A stretch of 64,000 bases of DNA from JACVRW01 sp963850205. Its GTDB lineage: Bacteria; Actinomycetota; Thermoleophilia; Solirubrobacterales; Thermoleophilaceae. The stretch lies in NCBI GenBank assembly GCA_963850205.1, contig CAWKKJ010000024.1, positions 1-64,000 on the forward strand. The letters are read 5' to 3'. The position numbers and the translations under genes were made by a program. The notes under the pieces are model-generated. The model searched no databases, was not told where the DNA came from, and was given only the letters and a program-made list of their open reading frames with translations. Numbering within the stretch: the first letter of the stretch is position 1; every line of letters begins with the position of its first letter. This document shows positions 53,361-61,568 of this stretch, piece after piece.

Positions 53361-54926
53361 ATGCGCCGGAAGTCACCGGAGACCTACGACGAGAAGCTGG
53401 CCCAGCTCGAGGAGCTGCGCGTGCAGGCCGCGCACACCGACCCGGAGGCGGAGGAGAAGCAGCACGCCAGAGGAAAGCTGACGGCTCGCGAGCGGATCGA
53501 GAAGCTGCTCGACCCGGGCTCGTTCGAGGAGCTCGACACGTTCGTTCGGCACCGAACCGCCGACTTCGACATGTTGGGCAACCGTCCCTGGGGCGACGCC
53601 GTGGTCACCGGCCACGGCACGATCGACGGCAGGACCGTGGCGGTTTTCTCCCAGGACTTCACCGTCTTCGGCGGCTCGCTGGGCGAGGTCATGGGGGAGA
53701 AGATCTGCAAGGTGATGGACCTGGCGGCCAAGATCGGCTGCCCGGTGATCGGGATCAACGACTCCGGCGGAGCCCGGATCCAGGAGGGAGTCGTCTCGCT
53801 GGGCGCCTACGGCGACGTGTTCGTGCGCAACGTCGAGGCCTCCGGCGTCATCCCGCAGATCTCGCTGATCATGGGTCCCTGCGCAGGGGGCGCGGTCTAC
53901 TCGCCGGCGATGACCGACTTCATCTTCATGGTGAAGGAGACCTCGCACATGTTCATCACCGGCCCCGACGTGATCAAGACCGTGACCGGTGAGGAGGTGG
54001 AGTTCGAGGAGCTGGGCGGCGCCATGACCCACAACTCGAAATCCGGGGTGGCCCACTTCGCCGCGGACGACGAGGAGAGCTGCCTGGCGGACGTGCGCTA
54101 CTTCATGTCCTTCCTGCCCCAGAACAACCTCGAGCTGCCTCCGCGGATGGACACCGGAGACGACCCCGGGCGGGAGGAGGCCGAGCTCGACTCGATCATC
54201 CCCGACAACCCGAACAAGCCCTACGACATGCGGGACGTGGTGCATCTCGTGGTCGACAACGGCGAGTTTTTCGAGGTCCAGGAGCACTTCGCGACCAACA
54301 TCGTGGTGGGCTTCTCGCGGCTCGATGGCCGGCCCGTGGGCATCGTGGGCAACCAGCCCAGCCAGCTCGCCGGCGTGCTCGACATCGCATCGTCGGAGAA
54401 GGCGGCGCGTTTCGTGCGCTTCTGCGACGCCTTCAACGTCCCTCTCATCACCTTCACCGACGTGCCCGGCTTCCTTCCCGGCACCTCGCAGGAATGGGGC
54501 GGGATCATCCGGCACGGCGCGAAGCTCCTCTACGCCTTCACCGAGGCCACGGTGCCGAAGCTCACGGTTGTCACGCGCAAGGCCTATGGCGGCGCCTACG
54601 ACGTCATGAACTCGAAGCACATGCGCGCCGACTTCAACTACGCCTGGCCCAGCGCAGAGGTCGCCGTGATGGGCCCCGACGGCGCGGTCAACATCATCCA
54701 CCGGCGCGATATCGCGGCCTCGCCCACGCCCGACGATCGGCGCCAGAAGCTGATCGACGACTACAAGGCCCGCTTCGCGAACCCCTATTCCGCCGCCGAG
54801 CGCGGCTACATCGACGACGTGATCGTCCCCCACGAGACCCGCCCCAAGCTGATCCGCGCGCTCGAGATGCTGCAGACCAAGCGCGTGGACACCCCGAAGC
54901 GCAAGCACGGAAATATTCCGCTGTAA
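53361..54926 (+). CDS. Acyl-CoA carboxylase, carboxyltransferase (beta) subunit (PccB-like)
   Basis: Transfers the carboxyl group from carboxybiotin to propionyl-CoA, acetyl-CoA or a similar acyl-CoA. It opens EKQHARGKLTARERIEKLLD, then GGSLGEVMGEKICKVMDLAA, GCPVIGINDSGGARIQEGVV, and IMGPCAGGAVYSPAMTDFIF (N-terminal oxyanion Gly-Gly). Later VPGFLPGTSQEWGGIIRHGA and TVVTRKAYGGAYDVMNSKHM form the C-terminal half. 521 aa, typical. The biotinylated alpha subunit is not in the window; a small epsilon-like protein is encoded at 60557. Works upstream of the mutase at 47419 in propionyl-CoA assimilation. Confidence 0.93.
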   Translation: MRRKSPETYDEKLAQLEELRVQAAHTDPEAEEKQHARGKLTARERIEKLLDPGSFEELDTFVRHRTADFDMLGNRPWGDAVVTGHGTIDGRTVAVFSQDFTVFGGSLGEVMGEKICKVMDLAAKIGCPVIGINDSGGARIQEGVVSLGAYGDVFVRNVEASGVIPQISLIMGPCAGGAVYSPAMTDFIFMVKETSHMFITGPDVIKTVTGEEVEFEELGGAMTHNSKSGVAHFAADDEESCLADVRYFMSFLPQNNLELPPRMDTGDDPGREEAELDSIIPDNPNKPYDMRDVVHLVVDNGEFFEVQEHFATNIVVGFSRLDGRPVGIVGNQPSQLAGVLDIASSEKAARFVRFCDAFNVPLITFTDVPGFLPGTSQEWGGIIRHGAKLLYAFTEATVPKLTVVTRKAYGGAYDVMNSKHMRADFNYAWPSAEVAVMGPDGAVNIIHRRDIAASPTPDDRRQKLIDDYKARFANPYSAAERGYIDDVIVPHETRPKLIRALEMLQTKRVDTPKRKHGNIPL

Positions 54927-54935
54927 GCGGAATAT
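54913..54935 (+). terminator. Perfect 10-bp inverted repeat overlapping the carboxylase stop
   Basis: ATATTCCGCT, loop GTA, AGCGGAATAT; a perfect stem overlapping the TAA (54924-54926). The last codons of the gene form the left arm. No long T-run follows, but a second hairpin lies 40 bp further on. Together they probably end the transcript. Confidence 0.5.
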
Positions 54936-54973
54936 GGTCTCGCGAGGCGGGACGCCGAGCTGATGATCAGAAC

Positions 54974-54990
54974 GCGGGCAGGATGCCCGC
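54974..54990 (+). terminator. GC-rich hairpin in the convergent gap
   Basis: Stem GCGGGCA/TGCCCGC with a 3-base loop. Lies in the 89-bp gap between the convergent carboxylase and methyltransferase genes, so it could stop transcription from both sides. Confidence 0.5.
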
Positions 54991-55015
54991 GAGGGTAATC
55001 CCGCTGTAGCGCGAG

Positions 55016-55828
55016 CTACGCCCGGGCCACCACGATCAGACGGGACGAGCCCAGCTCGTAGGGGCTCCGGCCGTCGGCGCCCAGCAGGTCGACCGCGCCG
55101 AACCCGGCCGTCCGCAGCATGCGGACCACCTCGCCCGCGGTGTGCACGTGGTGGGCGGCGCGCGCGTGTTCGACCTGGCCGTCCTCATCCTCGAAGACGT
55201 AGTCGCTCTCCAGCCGGCTCTCTGACGCCCGGTAGGTGTTGACCGAGGTCATGCGCACCCCGCCGAACTCCCGCTCGGCCCTCTCGGTCACCCCGTTCGC
55301 CAGCAGCGACTCGGCGACCGTCAGCGACTCGAGCACCAGCCGCCCCTCGGGCCGCAGCAGCCGGTGCATGCCGGCCAGCGACCGGGCCGTCTCGGTAGGG
55401 ACGAGATAGCCGAAGCTGTTGCCCCAGCTCAGGATCGCGTCCACGGGGCCGACGTCGGGCAGGCCGCGCAGGTCCCCGGGCACGAACCGGGCCTTGACCC
55501 CCGCCTCGGCCGCCGCCCGGCGTCCTCGTTGCAGCTCGCCGGCGGCAAGGTCGACGCCCACGGCCTCATAGCCGGCCGCGGCCAGACGGAACGTCAGGCG
55601 GCCGTCGCCGCAGGGCACGTCCAGCACCCGGCAGGGCGGGTCGCCGAGCAGCCCGCCCACCAGCTGCACGTCCTTCTCGGCCATGGTGGCTCCCGCCGCA
55701 CGCCAGAAGCGAGCGGCCAGACCGCGCTGAAAGCCGACAAACCAATCGTCCGGTACCCGCGGGAGATGATCCCCGCGAGGTCCGGTGTCCTCGACAGCCA
55801 ATGTGAAACCTCCGGATCGGGCGCGCAC
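55016..55828 (-). CDS. SAM-dependent methyltransferase (class I)
   Basis: Soluble methyltransferase of about 270 aa. Motif I is RVLDVPCGDGRLTFRLAAAG, then GYEAVGVDLAAGELQRGRRA, and LPDVGPVDAILSWGNSFGYL is the motif II/III area. LAGMHRLLRPEGRLVLESLT is motif IV/V, and the substrate-binding end includes ESDYVFEDEDGQVEHARAAH. Start at 55828 is the longest; an internal ATG 49 codons in (AGATMAEKD) is possible. Substrate not determinable. Divergent from the CoA ligase gene with 137 bp between. Confidence 0.8.
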   Translation of the reverse strand: MRARSGGFTLAVEDTGPRGDHLPRVPDDWFVGFQRGLAARFWRAAGATMAEKDVQLVGGLLGDPPCRVLDVPCGDGRLTFRLAAAGYEAVGVDLAAGELQRGRRAAAEAGVKARFVPGDLRGLPDVGPVDAILSWGNSFGYLVPTETARSLAGMHRLLRPEGRLVLESLTVAESLLANGVTERAEREFGGVRMTSVNTYRASESRLESDYVFEDEDGQVEHARAAHHVHTAGEVVRMLRTAGFGAVDLLGADGRSPYELGSSRLIVVARA

Positions 55829-55933
55829 GAGCGCGCCGGTAAGGGACCGGATGGCCGCGGGTGGCGGCCGGTCTCAGCCGGCGGCGACGAGCAGGATGTG
55901 CGTCTGGATCAACAGAGGCGTCCGGGGCACAGG

Positions 55934-55954
55934 CTACTGCCTGCGGGGCAGTAG
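55934..55954 (+). promoter_or_regulatory. Inverted repeat just upstream of the CoA ligase start
   Basis: CTACTGCC and GGCAGTAG arms, 8 bp each, with a 5-base spacer. It ends 11 bp before the GTG at 55966. Could be a repressor operator or an mRNA hairpin hiding the start. The 137-bp region also has to hold the promoter of the divergent methyltransferase. Confidence 0.4.
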
Positions 55955-55965
55955 GGTGCCCGCGC

Positions 55966-57237
55966 GTGAGCGCCCTGCAGGAGCAGCTCGCCTACCTCGA
56001 AGGCTCGAGCCCGTTCTACCGGGAGCGGCTGCGCGGCATCCGGGAGCACGTTCGCACGGAGGCAGACCTGCCTCGGCTGCCGTTCACCACCAAGGACCAG
56101 CTGCGCGAGGGCCAGCGCCGCGACCCGCCCTTCGGTCCGCAGCTGTGCGCCCCGCGCGAGCGTCTGGTGCGAATGCACGTGACCTCGGGCACCACCGGCG
56201 ACCCCGTGGCGGTCGGGTTCACCCGCGCCGATCACGAGGCGAACTCCAACCTCGGCGGCGAGGCCTTCCGGATCGCAGGGCTGCTGCCGGGCGACGTCGT
56301 CGCGCACTGCCTCAACTACTCGCTCTACGCGGGCGGCATCGCGGACCACATGGCGCTCGAGAGGAGCGGCGCCACGGTGGTCCCGGTGGGCACCGGCCAG
56401 TCGGAGAGGCTGCTCGGCCTCATCCCGCGGCTCGGGATCACGGCCATCTTCGGCACGCTGTCCTTCCCCGCCTACCTCGCCGCCCGTGCGCGGGAGCACG
56501 GCTTGGACCCGGCCGCCCTGAGGCTGCGCCACATCGTCACCGCGGGCGAGCCGGGGGCCGGTCTCGCGGCGGTGCGCGCCGAGATCGAGGAGACCTGGAA
56601 CGCAACCGTGGCCGACACCTTCGGGATGAGCGACGTCTGGTCGACCATGGCGGGCGCCTGCGGGGAGGGCGACGGCCTGCACCTGACCACCGGCGGGCGC
56701 GCCCTGCTCGAGCTGGTGGACCCGGACTCCGGCGCTCCCGTCGAGCAGAGCGACGGGGCGGCCGGCGAGCTGGTGTGGACCCACCTGGGCCGCGAGGCCT
56801 CGCCGCTCCTGCGCTATCGCTCGGGCGATCTCGGACGCGTGTGGACCTCGCCCTGCGCTTGCGGGCGCACGACGCCTCGGGTGTCCATCGAGGGCAGGCG
56901 CGACGACATGCTGCGCGTCCAGGCGGTGAACGTCTATCCGCAGGCGATCAGCGCGATCCTGTCGGGTAACGGGCGGCTGGGGCGCCACTGCGTCGTCGTG
57001 CGAGGCGATCCGATCACGCCACCGATCGAGGTGTACGTGGAGGCGCCCGCACAGACCGACCTCGCTGCGCTGGAGGCCGAGCTGCACAGCGCGCTGCGGG
57101 CCCGCTTCGCGCTGACGCGGCTCGAGCCCGGCTCGCTGCCGGCCGCGGAGCAGAAGACAAGGCAGGTGCACCGGACCGCGCGGGGCGACCCCCTGCCCGA
57201 CGCCGTCAAGAACCTCGGGAGGCAACCAGGCCAATGA
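55966..57237 (+). CDS. Phenylacetate-CoA ligase-like AMP-dependent CoA ligase
   Basis: Activates a carboxylic acid to its CoA ester by way of an acyl-adenylate. The nucleotide motif is MHVTSGTTGDPVAVGFT, then FRIAGLLPGDVVAHCLNYSL, VADTFGMSDVWSTMAGACGE and LLRYRSGDLGRVWTSPCACG (GDLG). The C-terminal swivel (RRDDMLRVQAVNVYPQAISA) is that of PaaK/LuxE relatives. 423 aa from GTG 55966. Only 4 bp overlap the enoyl-CoA hydratase start (ATGA), so ligase and hydratase form an operon; an aromatic or branched acid degradation role is likely, substrate unknown. Confidence 0.83.
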   Translation: MSALQEQLAYLEGSSPFYRERLRGIREHVRTEADLPRLPFTTKDQLREGQRRDPPFGPQLCAPRERLVRMHVTSGTTGDPVAVGFTRADHEANSNLGGEAFRIAGLLPGDVVAHCLNYSLYAGGIADHMALERSGATVVPVGTGQSERLLGLIPRLGITAIFGTLSFPAYLAARAREHGLDPAALRLRHIVTAGEPGAGLAAVRAEIEETWNATVADTFGMSDVWSTMAGACGEGDGLHLTTGGRALLELVDPDSGAPVEQSDGAAGELVWTHLGREASPLLRYRSGDLGRVWTSPCACGRTTPRVSIEGRRDDMLRVQAVNVYPQAISAILSGNGRLGRHCVVVRGDPITPPIEVYVEAPAQTDLAALEAELHSALRARFALTRLEPGSLPAAEQKTRQVHRTARGDPLPDAVKNLGRQPGQ

Positions 57238-57986
57238 CCGTGACCACGACCGACCTCGGCGCCATCCGGATGATCAGCTGGGACCGCCAGGCCCGCCGCA
57301 ACGCGTGGGACCTGGACACCATGACCGCCATAGCCGACGCCATGGAAGAGGCCGGCGCCGATCCGGCCGTGCGCTGCCTGGCGCTGCGCGGAGCGGGAGA
57401 GCACTTCTCGGCGGGGGACGACCTGCACGCGGCAGTGGCTGCGGACCGGGACGCGTGGGAGGCGACGATCGAGGGCTTCCAGCGCCTCACGCGGGTGGTG
57501 CTGGCCGTCCCGGTCCCGGCGATCGCGATCGTGGACGGGGTGTGCGTAGGGGGCGCGCTCGAGTTCGCGGCCAGCTGTGACCTGCGCCTCTGCAGCGACC
57601 GCGTGCGACTGCTCACGCCCGAGGTGGGGATCGGCCTGGTGGCCTCCAACGCCGGCACGCTGTTGCTTCCCGAGCTGCTCGGCGAGACCGCCGCCCGCGA
57701 GCTGCTGCTCTCGGGCGAGTCGCGCGACGCAGCCTGGGCGCTCGCGCACGGCTTCGCCACCGAGGTGGTCCCGCCGGACGAGCTCGACGCCCGCCTCGAG
57801 CACTGGGGCGAGCTGTTCGCGCGCAACTCGCGGGCCGCGACGGCAGCCACGAAGGAGATGCTGAACCAGCGCCTCGGAGAGCTCGTGGCGGCGGCGATGG
57901 AGCGCGAGACCCACCACTGCGTTCGGCTGTTCGGCGAGGAGGACGCGCGCGCGGCGTTAGGCGCGTTCGCGGAGCGACGCCGGTAG
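57234..57986 (+). CDS. Enoyl-CoA hydratase/isomerase family protein
   Basis: Crotonase-fold enzyme. CLALRGAGEHFSAGDDLHAA is the oxyanion-hole block (GEHFSAGDDL), AIVDGVCVGGALEFAASCDL is the second, with LRLCSDRVRLLTPEVGIGLV after it. The Glu-rich active site shows ...PEVGIG. The C-terminus RAATAATKEMLNQRLGELVA is typical. 250 aa. Coupled to the CoA ligase, it would hydrate or isomerise the acyl-CoA made there. Its last 30 bp overlap the MFS gene on the other strand. Confidence 0.88.
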   Translation: MTVTTTDLGAIRMISWDRQARRNAWDLDTMTAIADAMEEAGADPAVRCLALRGAGEHFSAGDDLHAAVAADRDAWEATIEGFQRLTRVVLAVPVPAIAIVDGVCVGGALEFAASCDLRLCSDRVRLLTPEVGIGLVASNAGTLLLPELLGETAARELLLSGESRDAAWALAHGFATEVVPPDELDARLEHWGELFARNSRAATAATKEMLNQRLGELVAAAMERETHHCVRLFGEEDARAALGAFAERRR

Positions 57987-59279
57987 CGCCTCGAGCCCCG
58001 GCGCGGCCGGCGGCGCCAGGCTCTCGTCGCGGGCGAACAGCGTCAGGAGGCTGCCGGCCACCATCAGCAGCGCCAGCCCGGTCAGGGGCGTCTCGAAGCC
58101 GCCCGTGGAGTCCTCGGTCACGCCGGTGAAGGCCGGGCCGGCGAAGCCGCCCAGGTTGCCCACCGCGGCGATCAGAGCGATTCCGGTCGCGGCCGCGGTG
58201 CCGCTCAGAAAGGCGGTGGGCAGGGCCCAGAACAGGGGAATCGCCGACAGCAGCCCCACCGCCGCCAGCGTGATCGACAGGGTGAGGGTGAGCGGCGACG
58301 AGGCGTACGCCGTGAGCAGGGTGCCGGCCGCTCCCATGAGCGAGAGCACGACCACGAAGGCCCGCCGGCGGCCGCGGCGCTCGGCCGCGCGGGCCGCCCA
58401 GAGCATCACCGCGGTCGCCACGCCGTAGGGAATCGCCGCCAGCACCCCCACCGCGAAGTCGCTGTACCCGGTCCGGTCCTGCACGAGGTCGGGCACGAAG
58501 AACGTGAGCCCGAACCCGGTGGCCAGCAGGATGAAGTAGACGACCGCGAGCAGCCAGACCTGCGGATTGCGCAGCGCGTCACGGAGACGGTGCTGGCCCT
58601 CGGCCTCCTTCAGCTCCCGCTCACGCTCCACCTCGCCGGAGAGAAAGCTGCGCTCGTCGGGCTCGAGCCAGGCCGCCTGCTCGGGCCGGTCGTCGAGGTA
58701 GCGCAGCGTGACCAGCCCGAGCCCGATGGCGGGCAGGCCCTCGACCAGGAACAGCCACTGCCAGCCGTCGAGGCCGGCCAGGCCGTCGAGCTCGAGCAGC
58801 GCGCCGGAGATCGGACCGCCGGCCACGTAGGCGGCGCCGATCGCGCTCAGGAACAGGGCCAGCACGCGAGTGCGCTCGCGCTCGGGAAACCACCAGGTGA
58901 GGTACAGGATGATCCCAGGGAAGAAGCCGGCCTCGGCCACCCCGAGCAGGAAGCGCAGGACGTAGAAGCCGGCCGCGCTCTCGATGAACATCGTCGCGGC
59001 CGACAGCACGCCCCAGACCACCATGATCGCGGCCAGCCAGCGACGGGCGCCGAAGCGGTGCAGGGCCAGGCCGCTGGGGACCCCGAAGAGCACGTAGCCG
59101 AGGGAGAAGATCCCGGCGCCGAGTCCGAAGATGGTGTCGCTGAAGCCGAGGTCCTCCTCCAGCTGAAGCTGCGCGAAGCTCACGTTCACGCGGTCCAGGT
59201 AGGCGACGACGTAGATCAGGAAGAGGAACGGGATGAGCCGCCGGGTGGCCCTCCGGAACGCGCGCTCCTCCAGCGTCAC
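57957..59279 (-). CDS. MFS transporter (ACS family, organic-anion/tartrate-phthalate type)
   Basis: Twelve-helix carrier, proton symport of carboxylates. LIPFLFLIYVVAYLDRVNVS (helix 1, conserved D-R-x-N) and SLGYVLFGVPSGLALHRFGA (loop 2-3) match the anion:cation symporter family, as do FFPGIILYLTWWFPERERTR and the central loop LKEAEGQHRLRDALRNPQVW. 440 aa from GTG 59279. Convergent with the enoyl-CoA hydratase, so it may supply the acid substrate of the CoA ligase; this is inference. Divergent from the small gene at 59346. Confidence 0.87.
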   Translation of the reverse strand: MTLEERAFRRATRRLIPFLFLIYVVAYLDRVNVSFAQLQLEEDLGFSDTIFGLGAGIFSLGYVLFGVPSGLALHRFGARRWLAAIMVVWGVLSAATMFIESAAGFYVLRFLLGVAEAGFFPGIILYLTWWFPERERTRVLALFLSAIGAAYVAGGPISGALLELDGLAGLDGWQWLFLVEGLPAIGLGLVTLRYLDDRPEQAAWLEPDERSFLSGEVERERELKEAEGQHRLRDALRNPQVWLLAVVYFILLATGFGLTFFVPDLVQDRTGYSDFAVGVLAAIPYGVATAVMLWAARAAERRGRRRAFVVVLSLMGAAGTLLTAYASSPLTLTLSITLAAVGLLSAIPLFWALPTAFLSGTAAATGIALIAAVGNLGGFAGPAFTGVTEDSTGGFETPLTGLALLMVAGSLLTLFARDESLAPPAAPGLEALPASLRERA

Positions 59280-59345
59280 GCGGCGACCCTAGACGCTGGC
59301 GGGCCTCGCGGGCGCCGGACGCGCGCTCACTACTCTGAGGTGACG

Positions 59346-59579
59346 ATGGTGATCGCCCAACCGGCCGCGCTGCACATCCTCACGCCCGGCAGCCCGGCCT
59401 ACGCCCTGGCCAAGGTGAGCGCGGTGGGCGGCCTCGTCGCCCTCCGCATGGTGCTCGCGCGCCGCGAACGGCGCCGGACCGAAGAGGAGGCCGCGGCCGA
59501 AGCTCCCGAGCCTGTGCCGGTACGCCGGCGGCCGCACCCGGTCAGCAAGAAGAAGCGCAAGCGCCGGCGGCGAGGGTAG
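59346..59579 (+). CDS. Small basic hypothetical protein, 77 aa
   Basis: No family recognised. ATG at 59346; ALHILTPGSPAYALAKVSAV then GLVALRMVLARRERRRTEEE, a possible short amphipathic helix, then an acidic run, and a very basic end (PHPVSKKKRKRRRRG). Downstream OCD gene begins at the very next base on the other strand (59580), so they converge without space. The basic tail suggests nucleic acid or membrane contact. Confidence 0.6.
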   Translation: MVIAQPAALHILTPGSPAYALAKVSAVGGLVALRMVLARRERRRTEEEAAAEAPEPVPVRRRPHPVSKKKRKRRRRG

Positions 59580-60527
59580 TCAGAGCCGGACCTTCCCCGC
59601 CCGCGCCAGTCCGGCGCGGTGGGCCTCCAGCAGGGCGAGGCACAGCGCCAGGTCCTGGATCGCCAGCCCGGTGGAGTCGAACAGGGTTATCGCTGCAGGG
59701 CTCGACCGCCCCGGGACCGAGCCGGTGAGCACCCCGCCGAGCTCGCGCACGGCGTCGCGGCCGACGAGGCCGGCCGTCACCGCTCCGGTGAGCTCGCCGC
59801 CGTGGCTGGCCTGCTCCCACTCGTCGCAGAACAGCTCGCAGCGGGCCACCGCGGCCGGCTCGGCCTCGGCCTTGCCGGGGCCGTCGGCGCCCAGCATGTT
59901 GAGATGAAGGCCCGGGCGCAGGTCCGACTCGAACACCACCGGCTCGTGACTGGGGGTGACGCACGTGACCACATCGCAGGCCAGGGCGTCTTCACGGCTG
60001 CCCGCCTCCCAGCCCAGCTCGCCGGCCAGCCGGCCCGCCGCCTCCGGGTCACGGTCGAAGCAGACGCCCGGTCCGAGCTCCGCGGCCGCCAGGCAGCGCG
60101 CGGCCCACGCGCCGTGCAGCCCGCAGCCCACGATCCCGGTCGTGCGCGCGTCGTCGGTAGCCAGCTCCTGGGCCGCCACCGCGGCCACCGCGCCGGTGCG
60201 CAGCGCGGTCACCGCGCGCACGTCCACCAGCGCGAGCGGCCGTCCGTCCTCGGCGGAGGACACGCAGATCATCCCCATCACCACCGGCAGCCCGGCCCGC
60301 GGGTTGGCGGGGAAGGAGGTGACCCACTTCAGGATGGCCAGACCGGCCCCGCGGGCCGGCATCGCCCGGAAGTCGCCCTGGGGCGGAGCGTCGAGGTAGA
60401 CCTTGGCCGGCATCTGCCACTCGCCGGCCGCGTGCTCCACGAACCCGTGGCGCACGCGATCGATCGCCTCGGCGGGGGAGATCGCCTGGAGCACGGCGTC
60501 GTGGTCGAAGACGAGGAGCTCGGGCAC
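59580..60527 (-). CDS. Ornithine cyclodeaminase / mu-crystallin family protein
   Basis: NAD(P)-dependent enzyme related to ornithine cyclodeaminase, alanine dehydrogenase and ketimine reductases. QMPAKVYLDAPPQGDFRAMP and GLAILKWVTSFPANPRAGLP carry the substrate-binding Lys. LRTGAVAAVAAQELATDDAR then TTGIVGCGLHGAWAARCLAA is the dinucleotide fold, and LHLNMLGADGPGKAE is the conserved G-x-D-x-P-x-K-type block. 315 aa. Real substrate cannot be decided. Confidence 0.88.
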   Translation of the reverse strand: MPELLVFDHDAVLQAISPAEAIDRVRHGFVEHAAGEWQMPAKVYLDAPPQGDFRAMPARGAGLAILKWVTSFPANPRAGLPVVMGMICVSSAEDGRPLALVDVRAVTALRTGAVAAVAAQELATDDARTTGIVGCGLHGAWAARCLAAAELGPGVCFDRDPEAAGRLAGELGWEAGSREDALACDVVTCVTPSHEPVVFESDLRPGLHLNMLGADGPGKAEAEPAAVARCELFCDEWEQASHGGELTGAVTAGLVGRDAVRELGGVLTGSVPGRSSPAAITLFDSTGLAIQDLALCLALLEAHRAGLARAGKVRL

Positions 60528-60556
60528 GGTGGGAGGCCGGTTACGCTACCCGGCCG

Positions 60557-60787
60557 GTGAGCCGCAACGGCAAGCAGCAGCCCCGCCGCCCGCGGATCGA
60601 GATCGGGCAGGCCAACGCCTCGCCCGAGGAGGCGGCCGCGATCGCCGCCGCGATCGAGCAGTTCCTGCGCGACACGGCGCCCCCGGCGCCCGCCGTCGCC
60701 AGGTTGAGCCCCTGGACGCGCGCCGGCCTGCTGGAAGGGACCGGCGGCGGTCCCTCCGGCTGGGGCGACCGGCCGGGCTGGGCCTAG
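60557..60787 (+). CDS. Small protein resembling acyl-CoA carboxylase epsilon subunit
   Basis: 76 aa from GTG 60557. IEIGQANASPEEAAAIAAAI and EQFLRDTAPPAPAVARLSPW, then TRAGLLEGTGGGPSGWGD match the pattern of actinobacterial carboxylase epsilon-like proteins (short, a PEE-helix, a W in the last third). Such subunits stabilise the alpha/beta core; a beta subunit is encoded 5.6 kb away. The assignment is by pattern, so moderate. Divergent from OCD with 29 bp between. Confidence 0.5.
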   Translation: MSRNGKQQPRRPRIEIGQANASPEEAAAIAAAIEQFLRDTAPPAPAVARLSPWTRAGLLEGTGGGPSGWGDRPGWA

Positions 60788-60791
60788 CGCC

Positions 60792-61568
60792 TCAGCGGGC
60801 GGCGACCGTGCGGTAGCGCCGCACCGCCAGCGGCGCGAAGATCGCGATCAGCGCGAAGCACCACACGAACGACATCCAGATGTCCGAGTTCGCCGGCGCG
60901 TCGAGCCACAGCGCGCGCAGGGCGTCGGTGATGGTGCTGAACGGGTTGGCCTCGGCGAACTGCCGCAGCCCGTCCGGCATCGAGGCCACCGGGACGAACA
61001 TCGAGGACGCGAAGGTGAGCGGGAAGATCAGGGTGAAGCCCACCGCGTTGGCGGTCTCCGGCGAGGACGAGAACAGCCCCACCAGCGCGAAGATCCACGA
61101 GAACGCGTACCCCAGCAGCAGCAGCAGCACGATGCCCAGCGCGATCTCCCCGGCACTCGCCCCTTTGAAGGCGAAGCCGGCGATGAAGCCCACCGCGAAG
61201 AGGACCACGAGCGACAGGCAGTTGAGCAGGATGTCCGAAAATGTCCGGCCGGTGAGCACGGCGGCGCGTGACATCGGCAGCGACCGGAAGCGGTCGATGA
61301 GCCCCTTCTGCACGTCCTCGGACAGGCCGAGGGCGGTGACGAACCCGCCGAAGGCGATCGACTGGGCGATGATGCCCGGCATGAGGAAGTCGACGTAGTC
61401 GTAGCCGGGCGTCTGGATCGCCCCGCCGAAGACGTAGACGAACAGCAGCACGAACATCACCGGCTGGACGGTGTAGGCGATCAGCAGGTCGGGCTGGCGC
61501 GGGATCCGCTTCAGGTTGCGGCGGGCCAGCACCAGCGTGTCCGAGGCGGTCATGGCCAGCGCGCTCAT
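60792..61568 (-). CDS. ABC-2 type transporter permease (DrrB-like)
   Basis: Membrane part of a drug- or lipid-type ABC exporter. LARRNLKRIPRQPDLLIAYT precedes the first helix (VQPVMFVLLFVYVFGGAIQT). VDFLMPGIIAQSIAFGGFVT, DRFRSLPMSRAAVLTGRTFS (coupling helix) and FALVGLFSSSPETANAVGFT are characteristic of DrrB/NodJ-type ABC-2 proteins. PLTFASSMFVPVASMPDGLR and QFAEANPFSTITDALRALWL follow. 258 aa. The ATG overlaps the ATPase stop (ATGA). Confidence 0.88.
   Translation of the reverse strand: MSALAMTASDTLVLARRNLKRIPRQPDLLIAYTVQPVMFVLLFVYVFGGAIQTPGYDYVDFLMPGIIAQSIAFGGFVTALGLSEDVQKGLIDRFRSLPMSRAAVLTGRTFSDILLNCLSLVVLFAVGFIAGFAFKGASAGEIALGIVLLLLLGYAFSWIFALVGLFSSSPETANAVGFTLIFPLTFASSMFVPVASMPDGLRQFAEANPFSTITDALRALWLDAPANSDIWMSFVWCFALIAIFAPLAVRRYRTVAAR

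Noticed and set aside
58590..59345. Long N-terminal extension of the small gene at 59346 (frame open to 58590)
   Set aside because: The extension is antisense to the MFS transporter and has shadow composition; the ATG at 59346 gives a compact product.
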